Shown: positions 10,655 to 20,375, counted from the stretch's first letter. The stretch: DNA of 64,000 nt from Burkholderiales bacterium GJ-E10 (GCA_000828975.1 AP014683.1:1879700-1943699), one strand, 5' to 3'. A program made the numbers and translations. Notes: a model not told the origin generated them from the letters alone.

Positions 10655-11679
10655 CGGGACTCCTCGCGCACGGTCATGCCGTCCTGCAATTCGTAATTCC
10701 CGAGCACGACCACCGGCTCGCCGGAAGCCAGACGACCGCGCACCTCGGTCCAGCCGGCATCCTCGATCCCGGTCTGCACCGCGACGCGATGCGCCCGACG
10801 ATCCGCGACCTGGAACAGGTATGCCTGGCTGCCCTCGCGCAGCACCGCCTGCCGGGGTACCGCCAGCACGCGTCGGCGCGTCACCGCGATGTCGCCGCGC
10901 ACGCGGGCGCCGGCAAGGAGGCTTCCCGATTCGACGCGCACCGCCACCGGGATCAGACCGGTCTGGGGATCGATTCCGCCGCCGACCCACGCCACCGTTC
11001 CGGTGCCGGTCGACCGCGGGTCGGATACCGACACCAGGGCAACCGCCAGACCCGGACGCAGACCGCGACCATCCGCCGATTCGACGCCCAGCATTGCCCG
11101 CAGCCGATCGGCGCGCGCGACCTGCACGAGGTTCGCGCCCGCCGCAAACCGGTCGCCCGGGACCGCCGCCACCGACACCACGGTGCCGTCGAACGGCGCC
11201 ACCAGCCGGTCGCGCCCGATCTGCGCGCCCATTGCGCGTTGCGCCGCCAGCGCGTGCTCGGCATCCGCCAGCGCCCGCTGTGCCGCGTCGAGTTGCGCCC
11301 GGGTCGCGAGTTGCCGGGCGAACAACGAACGCGTACGCGCCATCTCCTGTCGCGCGTAGCGCGCGGCATCGCCGGCCTGCGCATAGGCCAGCGATGCAGA
11401 CGGGTCGGCGGCGATCTCGATCAGGACTTCTCCCCGCCGGACCCGCTCGCCGGCGGCGACGGCAACCCGCACGACCCGCCCCGCCTTGGCGAAATTGCCG
11501 TTCACCACCCCGCCCGGGGCGAACGCGACCGCGCCGAACCCGGTCACCGTCCGGGTCAGGACGCGCTGCTGCGCCGCCACGGTCTGCACCAGCGCGCTGG
11601 CCTGTGCCGTCGCTTCCTGCGCGAACGCGGCGCCCGCGGCGCAGCAAGACAATCCCATCGCCAGAACAATTTTCTTCAT
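10651..11679 (-). CDS. RND efflux periplasmic adaptor (membrane fusion protein)
   Basis: The 342-residue adaptor bridges the inner-membrane pump and an outer-membrane channel. MKKIVLAMGLSCCAAGAAFA is a signal peptide, which is why I start at 11679 and not at 11721. A lipoyl half-motif (VRVAVAAGERVRRGEVLIEI, about 85-105) is followed by a short alpha-helical hairpin (120-165) and the second lipoyl half (DRLVAPFDGTVVSVAAVPGD), then a beta-barrel domain (VVVLGNYELQDGMTV near the end). It precedes the permease with a four-base overlap. Confidence 0.88.
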   Translation of the reverse strand: MKKIVLAMGLSCCAAGAAFAQEATAQASALVQTVAAQQRVLTRTVTGFGAVAFAPGGVVNGNFAKAGRVVRVAVAAGERVRRGEVLIEIAADPSASLAYAQAGDAARYARQEMARTRSLFARQLATRAQLDAAQRALADAEHALAAQRAMGAQIGRDRLVAPFDGTVVSVAAVPGDRFAAGANLVQVARADRLRAMLGVESADGRGLRPGLAVALVSVSDPRSTGTGTVAWVGGGIDPQTGLIPVAVRVESGSLLAGARVRGDIAVTRRRVLAVPRQAVLREGSQAYLFQVADRRAHRVAVQTGIEDAGWTEVRGRLASGEPVVVLGNYELQDGMTVREESR

Positions 11680-11816
11680 AGAACCATCATCCGACCGCCA
11701 CCCTGTCGCGGAACCATCCAAAAAAGGGCGATTTCACCACAGGGTCATGACGGCGGGGTTGCCATACCACCGCCGCGTGGCGTTACCGCGCCACATCCAT
11801 TCCCTGACCGCGTCCA

Positions 11817-11854
11817 CCCTCACCCCCGCCCTCTCCCGCACGAGGGAGAGGGGG
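11817..11854. repeat. Dispersed palindromic repeat, copy 1
   Basis: A C-rich lead followed by CCCTCTCCC (11829-11837), six bases, then GGGAGAGGG (11844-11852). The first 24 bases are identical to a second copy at 13574. It sits between pgsA and the RND operon and could also act as a transcription stop for the minus-strand run. Such REP-like palindromes are usually present in many copies per genome. Confidence 0.7.
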
Positions 11855-11873
11855 ATCGCCGCCGCGTGGCGGG

Positions 11874-12494
11874 CTAGGAACTGCCGCGCGAAACCAGCAC
11901 GGGCCATGCCATTCGAAGATAGATCAGCATGGACTGGATCGTCAGCAGGGCCGCGACGTACAGCAGGACGGTGCCCAGCCCGAACACCGAAACGCCGAAC
12001 AGCGGGTCGCGATAGAGCAGCACCGGGATCGCCACCATCTGCACGATCGTCTTGACCTTGCCCATCCAGTTCACCGCGACGCTCTGCGACGCCCCGATCT
12101 GCGCCATCCATTCCCGCAGCGCGGAGACGGTGATCTCGCGCCCGACGATGACGAGCGCGATCAGGCCGTTGACCCGCCCCAGGCCGACCAGGATCACCAG
12201 CGCCGCGCTGACCATCAGCTTGTCGGCGACCGGGTCGAGGAACGCCCCCAGCCGGCTGGTGAGCCCATAGCGGCGCGCGAAATAGCCGTCGAACGCGTCG
12301 GTGATCGCCGCGACCGTGAAAATGGCGCAGGCGGCGACGTTCTTCGCGTGCAGCCCCAGCCAGGCATCCGGAAAATAGAACACGCCGACCACGAACGGAA
12401 TCATGGCGATCCGCGCCCAGGTGAGCAGCATCGGCAGACTGGATACGCCATTACGCCCGCCAAGCCCGCTACGCCCGTTCCGCCCGCTACGCAT
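11874..12494 (-). CDS. pgsA: CDP-diacylglycerol-glycerol-3-phosphate 3-phosphatidyltransferase
   Basis: PgsA makes phosphatidylglycerol phosphate from CDP-diacylglycerol and glycerol-3-phosphate, the committed step to phosphatidylglycerol and cardiolipin. The protein has the full CDP-alcohol transferase motif: DAFDG, YFARR, then GAFLDPVADK, with the metal-binding aspartates, in a multi-helix membrane protein. The family start reads N-L-L-T-x-x-R; here it is LPMLLTWARIAMIP. The exact start is uncertain: ATG 12494 overlaps the mnmH stop and would add about 20 Gly/Arg-rich residues encoded by a repetitive stretch; ATG 12431 (MLLTWARI) is shorter. Neighbours uvrC and nagZ match the usual betaproteobacterial order. 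Confidence 0.85.
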   Translation of the reverse strand: MRSGRNGRSGLGGRNGVSSLPMLLTWARIAMIPFVVGVFYFPDAWLGLHAKNVAACAIFTVAAITDAFDGYFARRYGLTSRLGAFLDPVADKLMVSAALVILVGLGRVNGLIALVIVGREITVSALREWMAQIGASQSVAVNWMGKVKTIVQMVAIPVLLYRDPLFGVSVFGLGTVLLYVAALLTIQSMLIYLRMAWPVLVSRGSS

Positions 12495-13614
12495 GCGTTT
12501 CCTCGAATCGATGGAGGATCGCCCGCGCGATCCGCTCCCGCTCAACCCGGTCGAGGGAGGGCACCTCCCAGGCATCCTCGTCGAACGCACGCCGGTACAA
12601 CGGCGTTCCCCCACGGCCGTAGGCCGGATCATAGTGCGTCCGGATCAACGCCTCCGCCAACGCCGGCCAGTTCGCCTCGTCCACCCAGCCCTGCCACTGC
12701 GCCACCGTCTTGTGGCCATGCAGGGGCACGAAGAACTCGAGGCGCGCCCGCAGCGCATCGGCACGACCGGTGAGATCGGCATATTCCTCCACCAGATGGG
12801 CGACCCGCGCCGCCACCGGGGCGGCGATCCGCAGGCAGCGCGCGCCGGTCAAGGCCTCGAAGAGCGCTTCCGGGATGGTCAGCCGGCCGACGCGCCGGCT
12901 TTCCGACTCGACGAACACCGGGCGCGCACGGTCAAAATGCCGCAACCCCTGCCAGATCGACGATTCGAACGACCGCTGTCCGGGCTGCGGCTCGTCCATT
13001 GCGCCGAGCACCGAGCCGCGGTGGCGGGCGATCGCTTCGAGATCGAGCGTCTGTCCGCCGGCGGCGGCGATGGCCTCGAGCAGGGCGGTCTTGCCGCTGC
13101 CGGTGGGGCCGTGCAGGACGATGAATTGCAGGCCCTGCGGGAGTTCGGCGAGATCCGCCAGCACGCGCTTGCGATAGGCCTTGTAGCCACCCTGCAACTG
13201 GCGCGCCGACCAACCCACCGCCTGGAGCACCGTCGTCATCGAACCGCTGCGCTGGCCGCCGCGCCAGCAGTAGACCAGCGGCTTCCACGACTTGGGCTTG
13301 TCGGAAAACGATTCCTCGATGTGCCGCGCGATGTTGCGCGCCGCCATCGCCGCACCGATCCGGCGCGCGGCAAACGGCGAAACCTGGGAGTACATCGTGC
13401 CCACCTCGGCGCGCTGCGCATCGTCGAGCACCGGGCAGTTGATCGCGCCGGGAATATGGTCGTCGGCGAATTCGGCGGGCGAGCGGGCGTCGATCACCGC
13501 ATCGAAGTCGTCGAGTTCGTCGAGCGATGCGAGGGGGGAACGAGCGGCACTGGTGGGCGTCACCCTGCGCACGCCCTCACCCCCGCCCTCTCCCGCATGC
13601 GGGAGAGGGGGCAT
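12487..13614 (-). CDS. mnmH: tRNA 2-selenouridine synthase
   Basis: MnmH (SelU, YbbB) replaces sulfur by selenium at the wobble 2-thiouridine of tRNAs, using selenophosphate. An N-terminal rhodanese domain carries the catalytic cysteine in VYCWRGGQRSGS (about residue 116), and a C-terminal P-loop domain has HGPTGSGKTALLEA (about 169-180). The length, 375 residues, fits the family. The start is uncertain: the first 18 codons fall in a dispersed palindromic repeat (PPLPHAGEGGGEG), and a GTG after the repeat (VTPTSAARSPLAS) is an equally plausible start. Its presence implies a selD gene elsewhere. Confidence 0.88.
   Translation of the reverse strand: MPPLPHAGEGGGEGVRRVTPTSAARSPLASLDELDDFDAVIDARSPAEFADDHIPGAINCPVLDDAQRAEVGTMYSQVSPFAARRIGAAMAARNIARHIEESFSDKPKSWKPLVYCWRGGQRSGSMTTVLQAVGWSARQLQGGYKAYRKRVLADLAELPQGLQFIVLHGPTGSGKTALLEAIAAAGGQTLDLEAIARHRGSVLGAMDEPQPGQRSFESSIWQGLRHFDRARPVFVESESRRVGRLTIPEALFEALTGARCLRIAAPVAARVAHLVEEYADLTGRADALRARLEFFVPLHGHKTVAQWQGWVDEANWPALAEALIRTHYDPAYGRGGTPLYRRAFDEDAWEVPSLDRVERERIARAILHRFEETHA
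13574..13614. repeat. Dispersed palindromic repeat, copy 2, at the mnmH start
   Basis: The first 24 bases match copy 1 exactly; the palindrome here is perfect: CCCTCTCCCGC (13586-13596), AT, GCGGGAGAGGG (13599-13609). It overlaps the apparent 5' end of mnmH and lies just after the uvrC stop. Confidence 0.75.
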
Positions 13615-13640
13615 ATCGGACGTCATCCCCATCGGCGCCC

Positions 13641-15557
13641 TCACTCCCGTTCCGCGCCGGCCCCGGCCTGTGCGGGCGGGGATTCGATGCCGTGCAGTTG
13701 CGCATGCACGCGCTGGGCAAGCGCCCGCGAGATACCCGGAACCTGCGCCAGATCTTCGATCGAGGCGCCCTGCAGGCCGCGCATGCCGCCGAACCGCGCA
13801 AGCAGGCGCTGGCGGCGCTTGGGGCCGATCGCCTCCAACTCGTCCAACTGCGAGGCGTTGCGGGTACGCGCGCGGCGTGCCCGCATGCCGGTGATCGCGA
13901 AGCGATGCGCTTCGTCGCGGATCTGGGCGATGAGCAGCAGGGCCTGGGATTCGGGCCCCAGGCGCACCGGAGCCCGGCCGTCGGCGAACACGAGTTCCTC
14001 CAGCCCGGTCTTGCGCGCCTCGCCCTTGGCAACGCCGACGAGCAACGAGGGATCGAGGCCCAGTTCGGCGAACACCTGCCGCGCCACCTCCACCTGCCCG
14101 GCGCCGCCGTCGATGAGCACCAGGCCGGGCATCCGCCCCTGCGCCGGGCCGTCGCCTCCCGCGCCGCTGCCTTCGCGCTGTGCCAACGGCGTGTACCGGC
14201 GCGTCAGCGCCTGGCGCATCGCTGCATAATCGTCGCCGCCCGTCACGCCCTCGATGTTGAAGCGCCGATATTCGCGGTTCTGCATGGCGTGGCCGGCGTA
14301 CACGACGCAAGAGGCCTGCGTCGCCTCGCCGGCGGTGTGGCTGATGTCGAAACACTCGATGCGCAGCGCCGCGGCATCGTCGACGTCCAGCCCCAGCGCG
14401 TCGATCAGCGCGCGCGTGCGTGCCTGCTGGGAACCCTGTTCGGCGAGGCGGCGCGCTAGGGCCAGCCGCGCATTGGTCTGCGCCATCTCCAGCCAGCGCC
14501 GGCGTTGCGCCCGCAGCCGCGGGTCGGTGGGGCCGATCAGTTCGGGCTCGACCGGGCGCCCGGAGAACACCGGGCGCAGGACCTCCGGATCGAGCGCGAC
14601 ATCGATGATCAGCGTCCGCGGACAGGCATGCTCGAGGTAGTGTTGCGACAGGAATGCCTCGATCACCGCCGCACGGTCTTCCTCGATGTCGCCGACGGCG
14701 CCGGTCTGCACCGGGAAATACGCCTTGTCGCCGAGGTGGCGGCCGCCGCGCACCATCGCGAGGTTGACGCAGGCGTGTCCCGGGTCGACCGCAACCGCGA
14801 TGATGTCCGCATCGGCATCCGAGCCCGCCATTTCCACGGACTGCTGGTGGGTCACACGCTGCAGCGCGGCGATCTGGTCGCGCATTTGCGCGGCGGTCTC
14901 GAAATCGAGCGCCTCCGACGCCGCCAGCATGCGCGTCTCCAGCTCCCCGACGATCTCGGCCGTGCCGCCGCGCAGCAGCCGCAGCGCGGCGTCGACCGAT
15001 GCGCCGTACGCCGCTTCGTCGATCGCCCCCACGCAGGGCGCGCTGCATAGCCGGATCTGATGCAGCAGGCAGGCGCGGCTGCGATGGGCGTAGACGCTGT
15101 CCTCGCAGGTGCGCAGACGGAACACCCGCTGCAGGATCTGCATGCTCTCGCGCACCGCCCATACGCTCGGGAACGGCCCGAAGTACCGCGCACGCCGGTC
15201 CGTCGCCCCACGGTAGACGCTGATGCGAGGGAACCGATGGTCGCTGAATTTCAGGTAGGGATAGGACTTGTCGTCGCGGAACAGGACGTTGTAGCGCGGC
15301 GCCAGCGTCTTGATGAGGTTGTTCTCGAGCAGCAGCGCGTCGGCTTCGGAGTGCGTGACGGTGGTCTCGATCGCCGCGATCTTCGACACCATGAGCGCCG
15401 TGCGCGGCGGCAGCGTGCGTCCGAAGTACGACCCTACGCGCTTGCGCAGATCGACCGCCTTGCCGACATAGAGCACCGTCCCGTCGCCATCGAGCATGCG
15501 GTATACGCCGGGCAGATGGGGCAGGCGCTCGATTGCGGCTTTCGCGTCAAAGGACAC
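13641..15557 (-). CDS. uvrC: Excinuclease ABC subunit C
   Basis: UvrC makes the dual incision in nucleotide excision repair together with UvrA and UvrB. The 638-residue protein has the GIY-YIG nuclease domain at the N-terminus ([18 protein letters not shown]), a UVR motif ([18 protein letters not shown]), the RNase-H-like endonuclease domain ([29 protein letters not shown]) and C-terminal helix-hairpin-helix motifs ([20 protein letters not shown]). I use the GTG at 15557 ([12 protein letters not shown]), which gives the family start and overlaps the nagZ end by 11 bases; the longer open frame upstream is a shadow of nagZ. Confidence 0.93.
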   Translation of the reverse strand: MSFDAKAAIERLPHLPGVYRMLDGDGTVLYVGKAVDLRKRVGSYFGRTLPPRTALMVSKIAAIETTVTHSEADALLLENNLIKTLAPRYNVLFRDDKSYPYLKFSDHRFPRISVYRGATDRRARYFGPFPSVWAVRESMQILQRVFRLRTCEDSVYAHRSRACLLHQIRLCSAPCVGAIDEAAYGASVDAALRLLRGGTAEIVGELETRMLAASEALDFETAAQMRDQIAALQRVTHQQSVEMAGSDADADIIAVAVDPGHACVNLAMVRGGRHLGDKAYFPVQTGAVGDIEEDRAAVIEAFLSQHYLEHACPRTLIIDVALDPEVLRPVFSGRPVEPELIGPTDPRLRAQRRRWLEMAQTNARLALARRLAEQGSQQARTRALIDALGLDVDDAAALRIECFDISHTAGEATQASCVVYAGHAMQNREYRRFNIEGVTGGDDYAAMRQALTRRYTPLAQREGSGAGGDGPAQGRMPGLVLIDGGAGQVEVARQVFAELGLDPSLLVGVAKGEARKTGLEELVFADGRAPVRLGPESQALLLIAQIRDEAHRFAITGMRARRARTRNASQLDELEAIGPKRRQRLLARFGGMRGLQGASIEDLAQVPGISRALAQRVHAQLHGIESPPAQAGAGAERE

Positions 15558-16566
15558 GGTGCAATTCCCGCAGGGCGGCGCGGTAGCGTTCGCCATGGAG
15601 GAGTTCCGGCGCCGCGAACGCACCGTCGCGCGGCACGAGCCGTTCGGCACGGGCATCGAACTGCGCGTCGCGCGTCCAGCAAAGGCTGTCCAGGACGCGG
15701 TCGGCCGCGGCTTCGTCGTTGCACACCAGGATGAAATCGCAGCCCGCCGCCAGCGCCGCCTGGGCGGACTGCGGCACATCGCCGGCGACCCGCGCCCCCT
15801 CCATCGACAGATCGTCGCTGAACACCGCACCGGTGAACCCGAGCCGCTCGCGCAGGATGTCGCGCAGCCACCGCCGGGAGAACCCCGCCGGAGCGGAGTC
15901 GACCGCGGGATAGACGACATGTGCCGGCATCACCGCGTCGAGGCCGACGCCCAGCCAACCATAGGGCGCCGCATCGGCGCGCAGGATTTCATCGAGGCCG
16001 CGCTCGTCGACCGGCAGGTCGGTATGCGAGTCCGCCTGCGCCCAGCCGTGTCCGGGGAAATGCTTGCCGCAGTTGGCCATGCCGGCCATCGCGAGGCCGT
16101 GATTGACGTGCGACGCCAGCATCGCCACCACCCGTGCATCGGCATGGAAGGCGCGGTCGCCGATCACGCCGCTGCGTCCCCAGTCCAGGTCCAGGACCGG
16201 CGTGAAGCTGAGATCGACGCCATGCGCGCGCAGTTCGGCCCCCAGCACGTAGCCTGCGGCGCGCGCGGCGCGGCAGGCGCCGAGAACGTCGCGGTCCCAC
16301 ATGCGGCCGAACGCCGCCATCGGCGGAATCGCGGTGAATCCCGGGCGGAAGCGCTGCACCCGCCCGCCTTCGTGGTCGACCGCGATCCGCAGGGGCGGAT
16401 CGCGCAGGGCGTGGATCTCGGCGCAGAGCTCGTCGAGCTGGGACAGGGATTCGAAGTTGCGCGTGAAGAGGATCACCATCCCGACCAGGGGATGACGCAG
16501 GCGCTCCTGGTCGGTCGCGGAAAGCTGCGTGCCGCCAAGATCCAGAACGACCGGGCCGGACTGCAT
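15547..16566 (-). CDS. nagZ: Beta-N-acetylhexosaminidase, glycoside hydrolase family 3
   Basis: NagZ removes N-acetylglucosamine from anhydromuropeptides in the cytoplasm during cell-wall recycling and so influences beta-lactamase induction. The 339-residue protein has the family signature: [12 protein letters not shown], the catalytic loop [18 protein letters not shown] with the Asp-His dyad, and the nucleophile Asp in [10 protein letters not shown]. The start at 16566 follows the acpS stop by one base, indicating coupling. Length is typical (about 340). Confidence 0.93.
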   Translation of the reverse strand: MQSGPVVLDLGGTQLSATDQERLRHPLVGMVILFTRNFESLSQLDELCAEIHALRDPPLRIAVDHEGGRVQRFRPGFTAIPPMAAFGRMWDRDVLGACRAARAAGYVLGAELRAHGVDLSFTPVLDLDWGRSGVIGDRAFHADARVVAMLASHVNHGLAMAGMANCGKHFPGHGWAQADSHTDLPVDERGLDEILRADAAPYGWLGVGLDAVMPAHVVYPAVDSAPAGFSRRWLRDILRERLGFTGAVFSDDLSMEGARVAGDVPQSAQAALAAGCDFILVCNDEAAADRVLDSLCWTRDAQFDARAERLVPRDGAFAAPELLHGERYRAALRELHRVL

Positions 16567-16567
16567 G

Positions 16568-16960
16568 TCAGACCGCCTCCGCCACCGCATACGCCAAGGC
16601 CAGCGTCTCCGAATCGGACACGGAAACGTGCAGCCGCAGACCCCGCTCGGCGAGAAACGCCCCCAGCCCGGAATCGGCCACCACCTCCGGCTTGCCCGAA
16701 TCGGTGTTGACGATCTCCGCAGCGTGCCAGTGCATGGGCGCATTCATGCCCAGGCCGATCGCCTTGGCGATCGCCTCCTTGCCGGCAAACCGCGTCGCCA
16801 GGTACATGGTGCCGCGCGTGCGCGACTGGGCGGCACGCCGGGCGTGCACGGCGCGCTCGCGCGGGCCGAGGATGCGCGCGATGAAGCGCTCGCCATGGCG
16901 CGTTACGGCGGCCTCGATGCGGGCGATCTCGATGGCGTCGGTGCCGATGCCGAAGATCAT
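16568..16960 (-). CDS. acpS: Holo-[acyl-carrier-protein] synthase
   Basis: AcpS transfers 4'-phosphopantetheine from CoA to Ser of acyl carrier protein. The 130-residue protein begins MIFGIGTDAIEIARIE (metal-binding Asp8) and has the second signature RFAGKEAIAKAIGLG with the catalytic Glu and Lys. ATG overlaps the pdxJ stop (ATGA). Its substrate, acpP, is in the same run at 29.2 kb. Confidence 0.95.
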   Translation of the reverse strand: MIFGIGTDAIEIARIEAAVTRHGERFIARILGPRERAVHARRAAQSRTRGTMYLATRFAGKEAIAKAIGLGMNAPMHWHAAEIVNTDSGKPEVVADSGLGAFLAERGLRLHVSVSDSETLALAYAVAEAV

Positions 16961-17709
16961 GCAGCTTCCCTGGCGTACGCCCGCCGAATCTCCGCCTGGT
17001 ACATCCGCACGGTCTGCCCGAGGCCGAACTCGAGCGCGTCGCCGATCAGCGCATGTCCGATCGACACTTCGCGCACGCCCGGCACCACGCGCAGGAAATC
17101 GGCGAGGTTGTGCAGGTTCAGATCGTGGCCCGCATTGACTTCCAGCCCGGCACGCAACGCGGCCTCGGCAGCGACGCGATAGCGATCGAGGTACTCCGCC
17201 TGCTGCGGCCCGCCGTGCGCGCGCGCGTAGGGCTCGGTATAGAGTTCGACGCGATCGGCGCCCAGTGCGCGGGCGTGGGCCATCGCCTCCGGGATCGGAT
17301 CCATGAACAGGCTCACCCGGGCGCCGCAGTCGTGCGCCTGGGCAATCAGCGGACGCAGCCGTTCGCCGTCGCGTTCCAGATCCCATCCATGGTCCGACGT
17401 CGCCGCGTCCGCGGCATCGGGAACGAAGGTGCACTGGTTCGGGCGCACCGCCACGACATGCTCCATGAGCTGATGCAGCGGATTGCCTTCCAGGTTGTAC
17501 TCCGCCGCCGGCCACCGCCGCAGCAGCGCCGCTACGTCGTGCACGTCGGCCGGGCGCACATGGCGCTGGTCGGGGCGGGGATGCAGCGTGATTCCGTCCG
17601 CTCCCGCTTCCAGCGCCAGCGTTGCGGCATGGACGACGTTGGGGATGTCGAGCGGCCGGGAGTTGCGAAGCAGGGCTACGCGATTGAGGTTGACACTGAG
17701 ATGCGTCAT
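16957..17709 (-). CDS. pdxJ: Pyridoxine 5'-phosphate synthase
   Basis: PdxJ condenses deoxyxylulose 5-phosphate with 3-amino-2-oxopropyl phosphate to make pyridoxine phosphate, the last ring-forming step of DXP-dependent vitamin B6 synthesis. The 250-residue TIM barrel opens LSVNLNRVALLRNSR, has the catalytic DGITLHPRPDQRHV and EVNAGHDLNLHNL stretches, and SIGHALIGDALEFGL at the phosphate-binding end. It lies between recO and acpS as in other proteobacteria. Confidence 0.95.
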   Translation of the reverse strand: MTHLSVNLNRVALLRNSRPLDIPNVVHAATLALEAGADGITLHPRPDQRHVRPADVHDVAALLRRWPAAEYNLEGNPLHQLMEHVVAVRPNQCTFVPDAADAATSDHGWDLERDGERLRPLIAQAHDCGARVSLFMDPIPEAMAHARALGADRVELYTEPYARAHGGPQQAEYLDRYRVAAEAALRAGLEVNAGHDLNLHNLADFLRVVPGVREVSIGHALIGDALEFGLGQTVRMYQAEIRRAYAREAA

Positions 17710-17713
17710 CGGT

Positions 17714-18496
17714 TCATTCCATCCGGTGGAGATCGGAAAGGATCCGGTGCGTGTTCAAGGGCTTTCCGCGCAAATGGTAGCGGATCAGCCGCTGCAGCAG
17801 GGAGCGCGCGTCGTGCGATTCGGCGATTGCCGCGAGATCGCGTTCGGCCAGCGCACGCACGCTGTGGCCGGCGACGCCATGGCTCGCTTCGAAGGACGGG
17901 GCGCCCGGCTCGGCGACGATGGTGCCGTGCTCCGGGTCGACCCGGTACCACGACGCCGGATCGATCGGCATGCCGTCGGACGCGTGCTCGAACGACGGCG
18001 CCACGCCGATCTCGCGCAGCAGATCGATCTCGAAACCGCGCAGCGCCCGCTCGCGCCGCGGCGCGTCGTAGGAAAGCTCCGCCAGCGTCTGGGCATAGGA
18101 GAAGAACAGGCGCTCGTGCGGATCGCCCCGCGCGACCAGACGCACCAGCAATTCGTTGCAGTAGAAGGCATTGAGCAGCCCGTCCCCGCGCAGGGGTGCG
18201 AGACCGCCGACCCATTCGACGCGGACCAGCGTCTTGATCTCCGCGCGCCCGCTCCACGACACCGCCAACGGCGAGAACGGCGCAAGCAGGCCGCGGAATT
18301 GCGAGGTCGGGCGCTTGGCTCCGCGCGCCACCAGCGCAGTACGGCCGTAGTCCCGCGTCAGCACGTCGAGGATGAGGCTGGTTTCGCGCCACGGATACGA
18401 ATGCAGCACGAATGCGGGTTGCTGGTCCGTTCGGTGGTCGGAACCACGCGCACGGCGCCGCGGCGGTGCCGCCGCAGTACCGGCCACCCCGCTCAC
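17714..18496 (-). CDS. recO: DNA repair protein RecO
   Basis: RecO loads RecA onto SSB-coated DNA with RecR in the RecFOR pathway. The 260-residue product has the N-terminal OB fold (PAFVLHSYPWRETSLILDVL ... TRDYGRTALVARGAKRP) and the helical C-terminal domain ending in RLIRYHLRGKPLNTHRIL. I use GTG at 18496, which overlaps the era stop (GTGA); the first about 28 residues are low in conservation. A cysteine zinc site, present in some RecO, is not seen. The upstream continuation of the frame to 19174 is era read in another frame. Confidence 0.88.
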   Translation of the reverse strand: MSGVAGTAAAPPRRRARGSDHRTDQQPAFVLHSYPWRETSLILDVLTRDYGRTALVARGAKRPTSQFRGLLAPFSPLAVSWSGRAEIKTLVRVEWVGGLAPLRGDGLLNAFYCNELLVRLVARGDPHERLFFSYAQTLAELSYDAPRRERALRGFEIDLLREIGVAPSFEHASDGMPIDPASWYRVDPEHGTIVAEPGAPSFEASHGVAGHSVRALAERDLAAIAESHDARSLLQRLIRYHLRGKPLNTHRILSDLHRME

Positions 18497-19515
18497 GACT
18501 CGATTCCCAGCTGATCCAGGGCCCGCGCATCCCGGTTCCAGCCGGGTTGGACGCGGACGTGCGTTTGCAGGAAGACCGGCTTTTCCAGCAGGCGCTCGAT
18601 CCCCGCGCGCGCCTTGGCGCCGATCTCGCGCAACTTGCGGCCGCCGGCGCCGATGACCATCGCGCGCTGCGACTCGCGCTCGACCAGGATCAACGCATCG
18701 ATCACCGCCCGCCCCGGCGATTCGGCCCAGCGTTCGATCGTGACCGCCATGCCATAGGGCAGTTCGTCCCCCATCAACCGGAACACCTGTTCGCGCACCA
18801 GTTCCGCCGCCAGGAATCGCACGCTGCGATCGGTGATCTGATCCGCCTCGAACAGCGGCATCCCCTCCGGCAGCAGTCCGCGCAGGCCTGCGAGCAGATC
18901 GTCGATCTGCCAGCCGCGCGCCGCGCTCACCGGGATGATGGCGGCGAAGGGATACCGGGCCGCGGCGTCGGCGATGCGCGGCAGCAGCTGGGCTTTGTCG
19001 TGCAGGGCGTCGGTCTTGCTGAGCACCAGGATCACCCGGCTCGGCGGAGACGGCGGCGAGCCGTCGGCCCGGGCATCGGTGCCGGCGCCCGGCGCCGCCG
19101 CATCGTCGGCCACGACGGGCACCGGACGCGGTTTCGGCAGGAGCCGCAACACCGCGTCGTCGCCCTCCTGCCAACCGTGGGCGTCGACGACCATGACGAC
19201 GGCGTCGACGCCGTGCAGCGCCGAGGCCACGCCGGAGTTCATGCGCCGGGTCATCAGATTGCGGTGCCGATGCTGCAGGCCGGGGGTGTCGACAAACACG
19301 TACTGGGCATCGGGACGCGTCAGGACGCCGAGCACGCGATTGCGCGTCGTCTGCGGCTTGCGCGAGGTGATCGAGACATGGGACCCGACGATGGCGTTGA
19401 GCAGCGTCGACTTGCCGACGTTCGGCCGGCCGACGATGGCGATCATGCCGGTCCGGAAAGCGGGTGACTCGGTGTTCGCTGCGGTGTTCATCGCGGCCTT
19501 CATTGGGGTGTTCAT
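18493..19515 (-). CDS. era: GTPase Era
   Basis: Era is an essential GTPase that binds the 3' end of 16S rRNA and assists 30S assembly. G1 is GRPNVGKST (29-37), G3 DTPGLQ, G4 SKTD (the more usual form is NKxD), G5 SAARG. The C-terminal KH domain has GAGGRKLREIGAKAR. The 340-residue length exceeds the usual about 300 because of an Ala/Asp/Pro-rich insert of about 28 residues between G3 and G4, plus an N-terminal tail. The start could be any of several in-frame ATGs; 19515 is the first. It lies between rnc and recO, the standard order. Confidence 0.93.
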   Translation of the reverse strand: MNTPMKAAMNTAANTESPAFRTGMIAIVGRPNVGKSTLLNAIVGSHVSITSRKPQTTRNRVLGVLTRPDAQYVFVDTPGLQHRHRNLMTRRMNSGVASALHGVDAVVMVVDAHGWQEGDDAVLRLLPKPRPVPVVADDAAAPGAGTDARADGSPPSPPSRVILVLSKTDALHDKAQLLPRIADAAARYPFAAIIPVSAARGWQIDDLLAGLRGLLPEGMPLFEADQITDRSVRFLAAELVREQVFRLMGDELPYGMAVTIERWAESPGRAVIDALILVERESQRAMVIGAGGRKLREIGAKARAGIERLLEKPVFLQTHVRVQPGWNRDARALDQLGIES

Positions 19516-19534
19516 CCCGGTGTTCCTCGACGCC

Positions 19535-20353
19535 TCAGGCCGTCACCGGCGGAGGATCGCCGCCGTCCGCGCCCGCACTGGCGTCACCCGAATCTCGGGA
19601 CGAACCTGCGCTCGCATCCACCGTGCCAAGCGCCGATTCCGGCGCTTCCGCCGACCGGCGCTTGCCGCGCCGCATCGCCTGCGCCGCCGCCAGCGCGGCA
19701 TCCAGGGCCTGCTTGGCCGCGGCCTGCTCGGCGCCGCGGCGGCTGCGGCCACTGCCGCGCACGCTGATATCGAGCTTGGGAATCGCGCACTCGACCTCGA
19801 ACTCCTGGTTGTGCGCGGCGCCGCGCGTCTCCACCACCGTATACAGGGGCAAAGGCAGGCGTTTGCCCTGCAGATATTCCTGCAACAGGGTCTTGCTGTC
19901 CTTGCCCAGCGTCTTCGGATCGACGGTCCGGAGAACCGGGTCGAACAGGCGGCTGATCACCGCCCGGGCACCCTCGAAGCCGCCGTCGACGAACACCGCG
20001 CCGAAAATCGCCTCGGCGGTGTCGGCGAGAATCGACGGACGGCGAAATCCGCCGCTTTTCATCTCGCCTTCGCCCAGGCGGAGAAAGTCGCTGAGGCCAA
20101 GACGCTCGGCGATCTCCGACAACGACTGCTGCTTGACCAGGTTGGCGCGCAGCCGCGAAAGATCGCCTTCATTGAGCCGCGCGTACTTCTGGAACAGGAT
20201 CTGCGCGATGACGCAGTTCAGAACCGAGTCGCCGAGAAATTCGAGCCGTTCGTTGTGCACCAGACCGTGGGAGCGATGCGTGACCGCCTGCTGCAGCAAG
20301 GCTCCGTTCTGGAACCGGTATTGCAGGCGATCTTCCAATACGGAGAGATCCAT
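19535..20353 (-). CDS. rnc: Ribonuclease III
   Basis: RNase III cuts double-stranded RNA, including rRNA precursors. The 272-residue protein has the catalytic signature [18 protein letters not shown] (about 33-50), the second acidic cluster [17 protein letters not shown], and a C-terminal dsRNA-binding domain ([11 protein letters not shown] ... [18 protein letters not shown]). A tail of about 45 charged residues extends beyond the usual end. Gene order lepB, DUF4845, rnc, era, recO is typical. Confidence 0.95.
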   Translation of the reverse strand: MDLSVLEDRLQYRFQNGALLQQAVTHRSHGLVHNERLEFLGDSVLNCVIAQILFQKYARLNEGDLSRLRANLVKQQSLSEIAERLGLSDFLRLGEGEMKSGGFRRPSILADTAEAIFGAVFVDGGFEGARAVISRLFDPVLRTVDPKTLGKDSKTLLQEYLQGKRLPLPLYTVVETRGAAHNQEFEVECAIPKLDISVRGSGRSRRGAEQAAAKQALDAALAAAQAMRRGKRRSAEAPESALGTVDASAGSSRDSGDASAGADGGDPPPVTA

Positions 20354-20375
20354 GACGCGTTCCGGATTCGGTCCT

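Noticed and set aside
7571..11647. A single 1358-residue fusion of adaptor and RND permease
   Set aside because: The upstream 330 residues are out of frame with the clear adaptor gene and have the Arg/Gly-rich composition of shadow frames; the permease has its own ATG overlapping the adaptor stop.
12403..14229. Long plus-strand frame of 608 residues across mnmH and uvrC
   Set aside because: It is antisense to conserved genes and shows only GC-driven Arg/His/Pro-rich composition.
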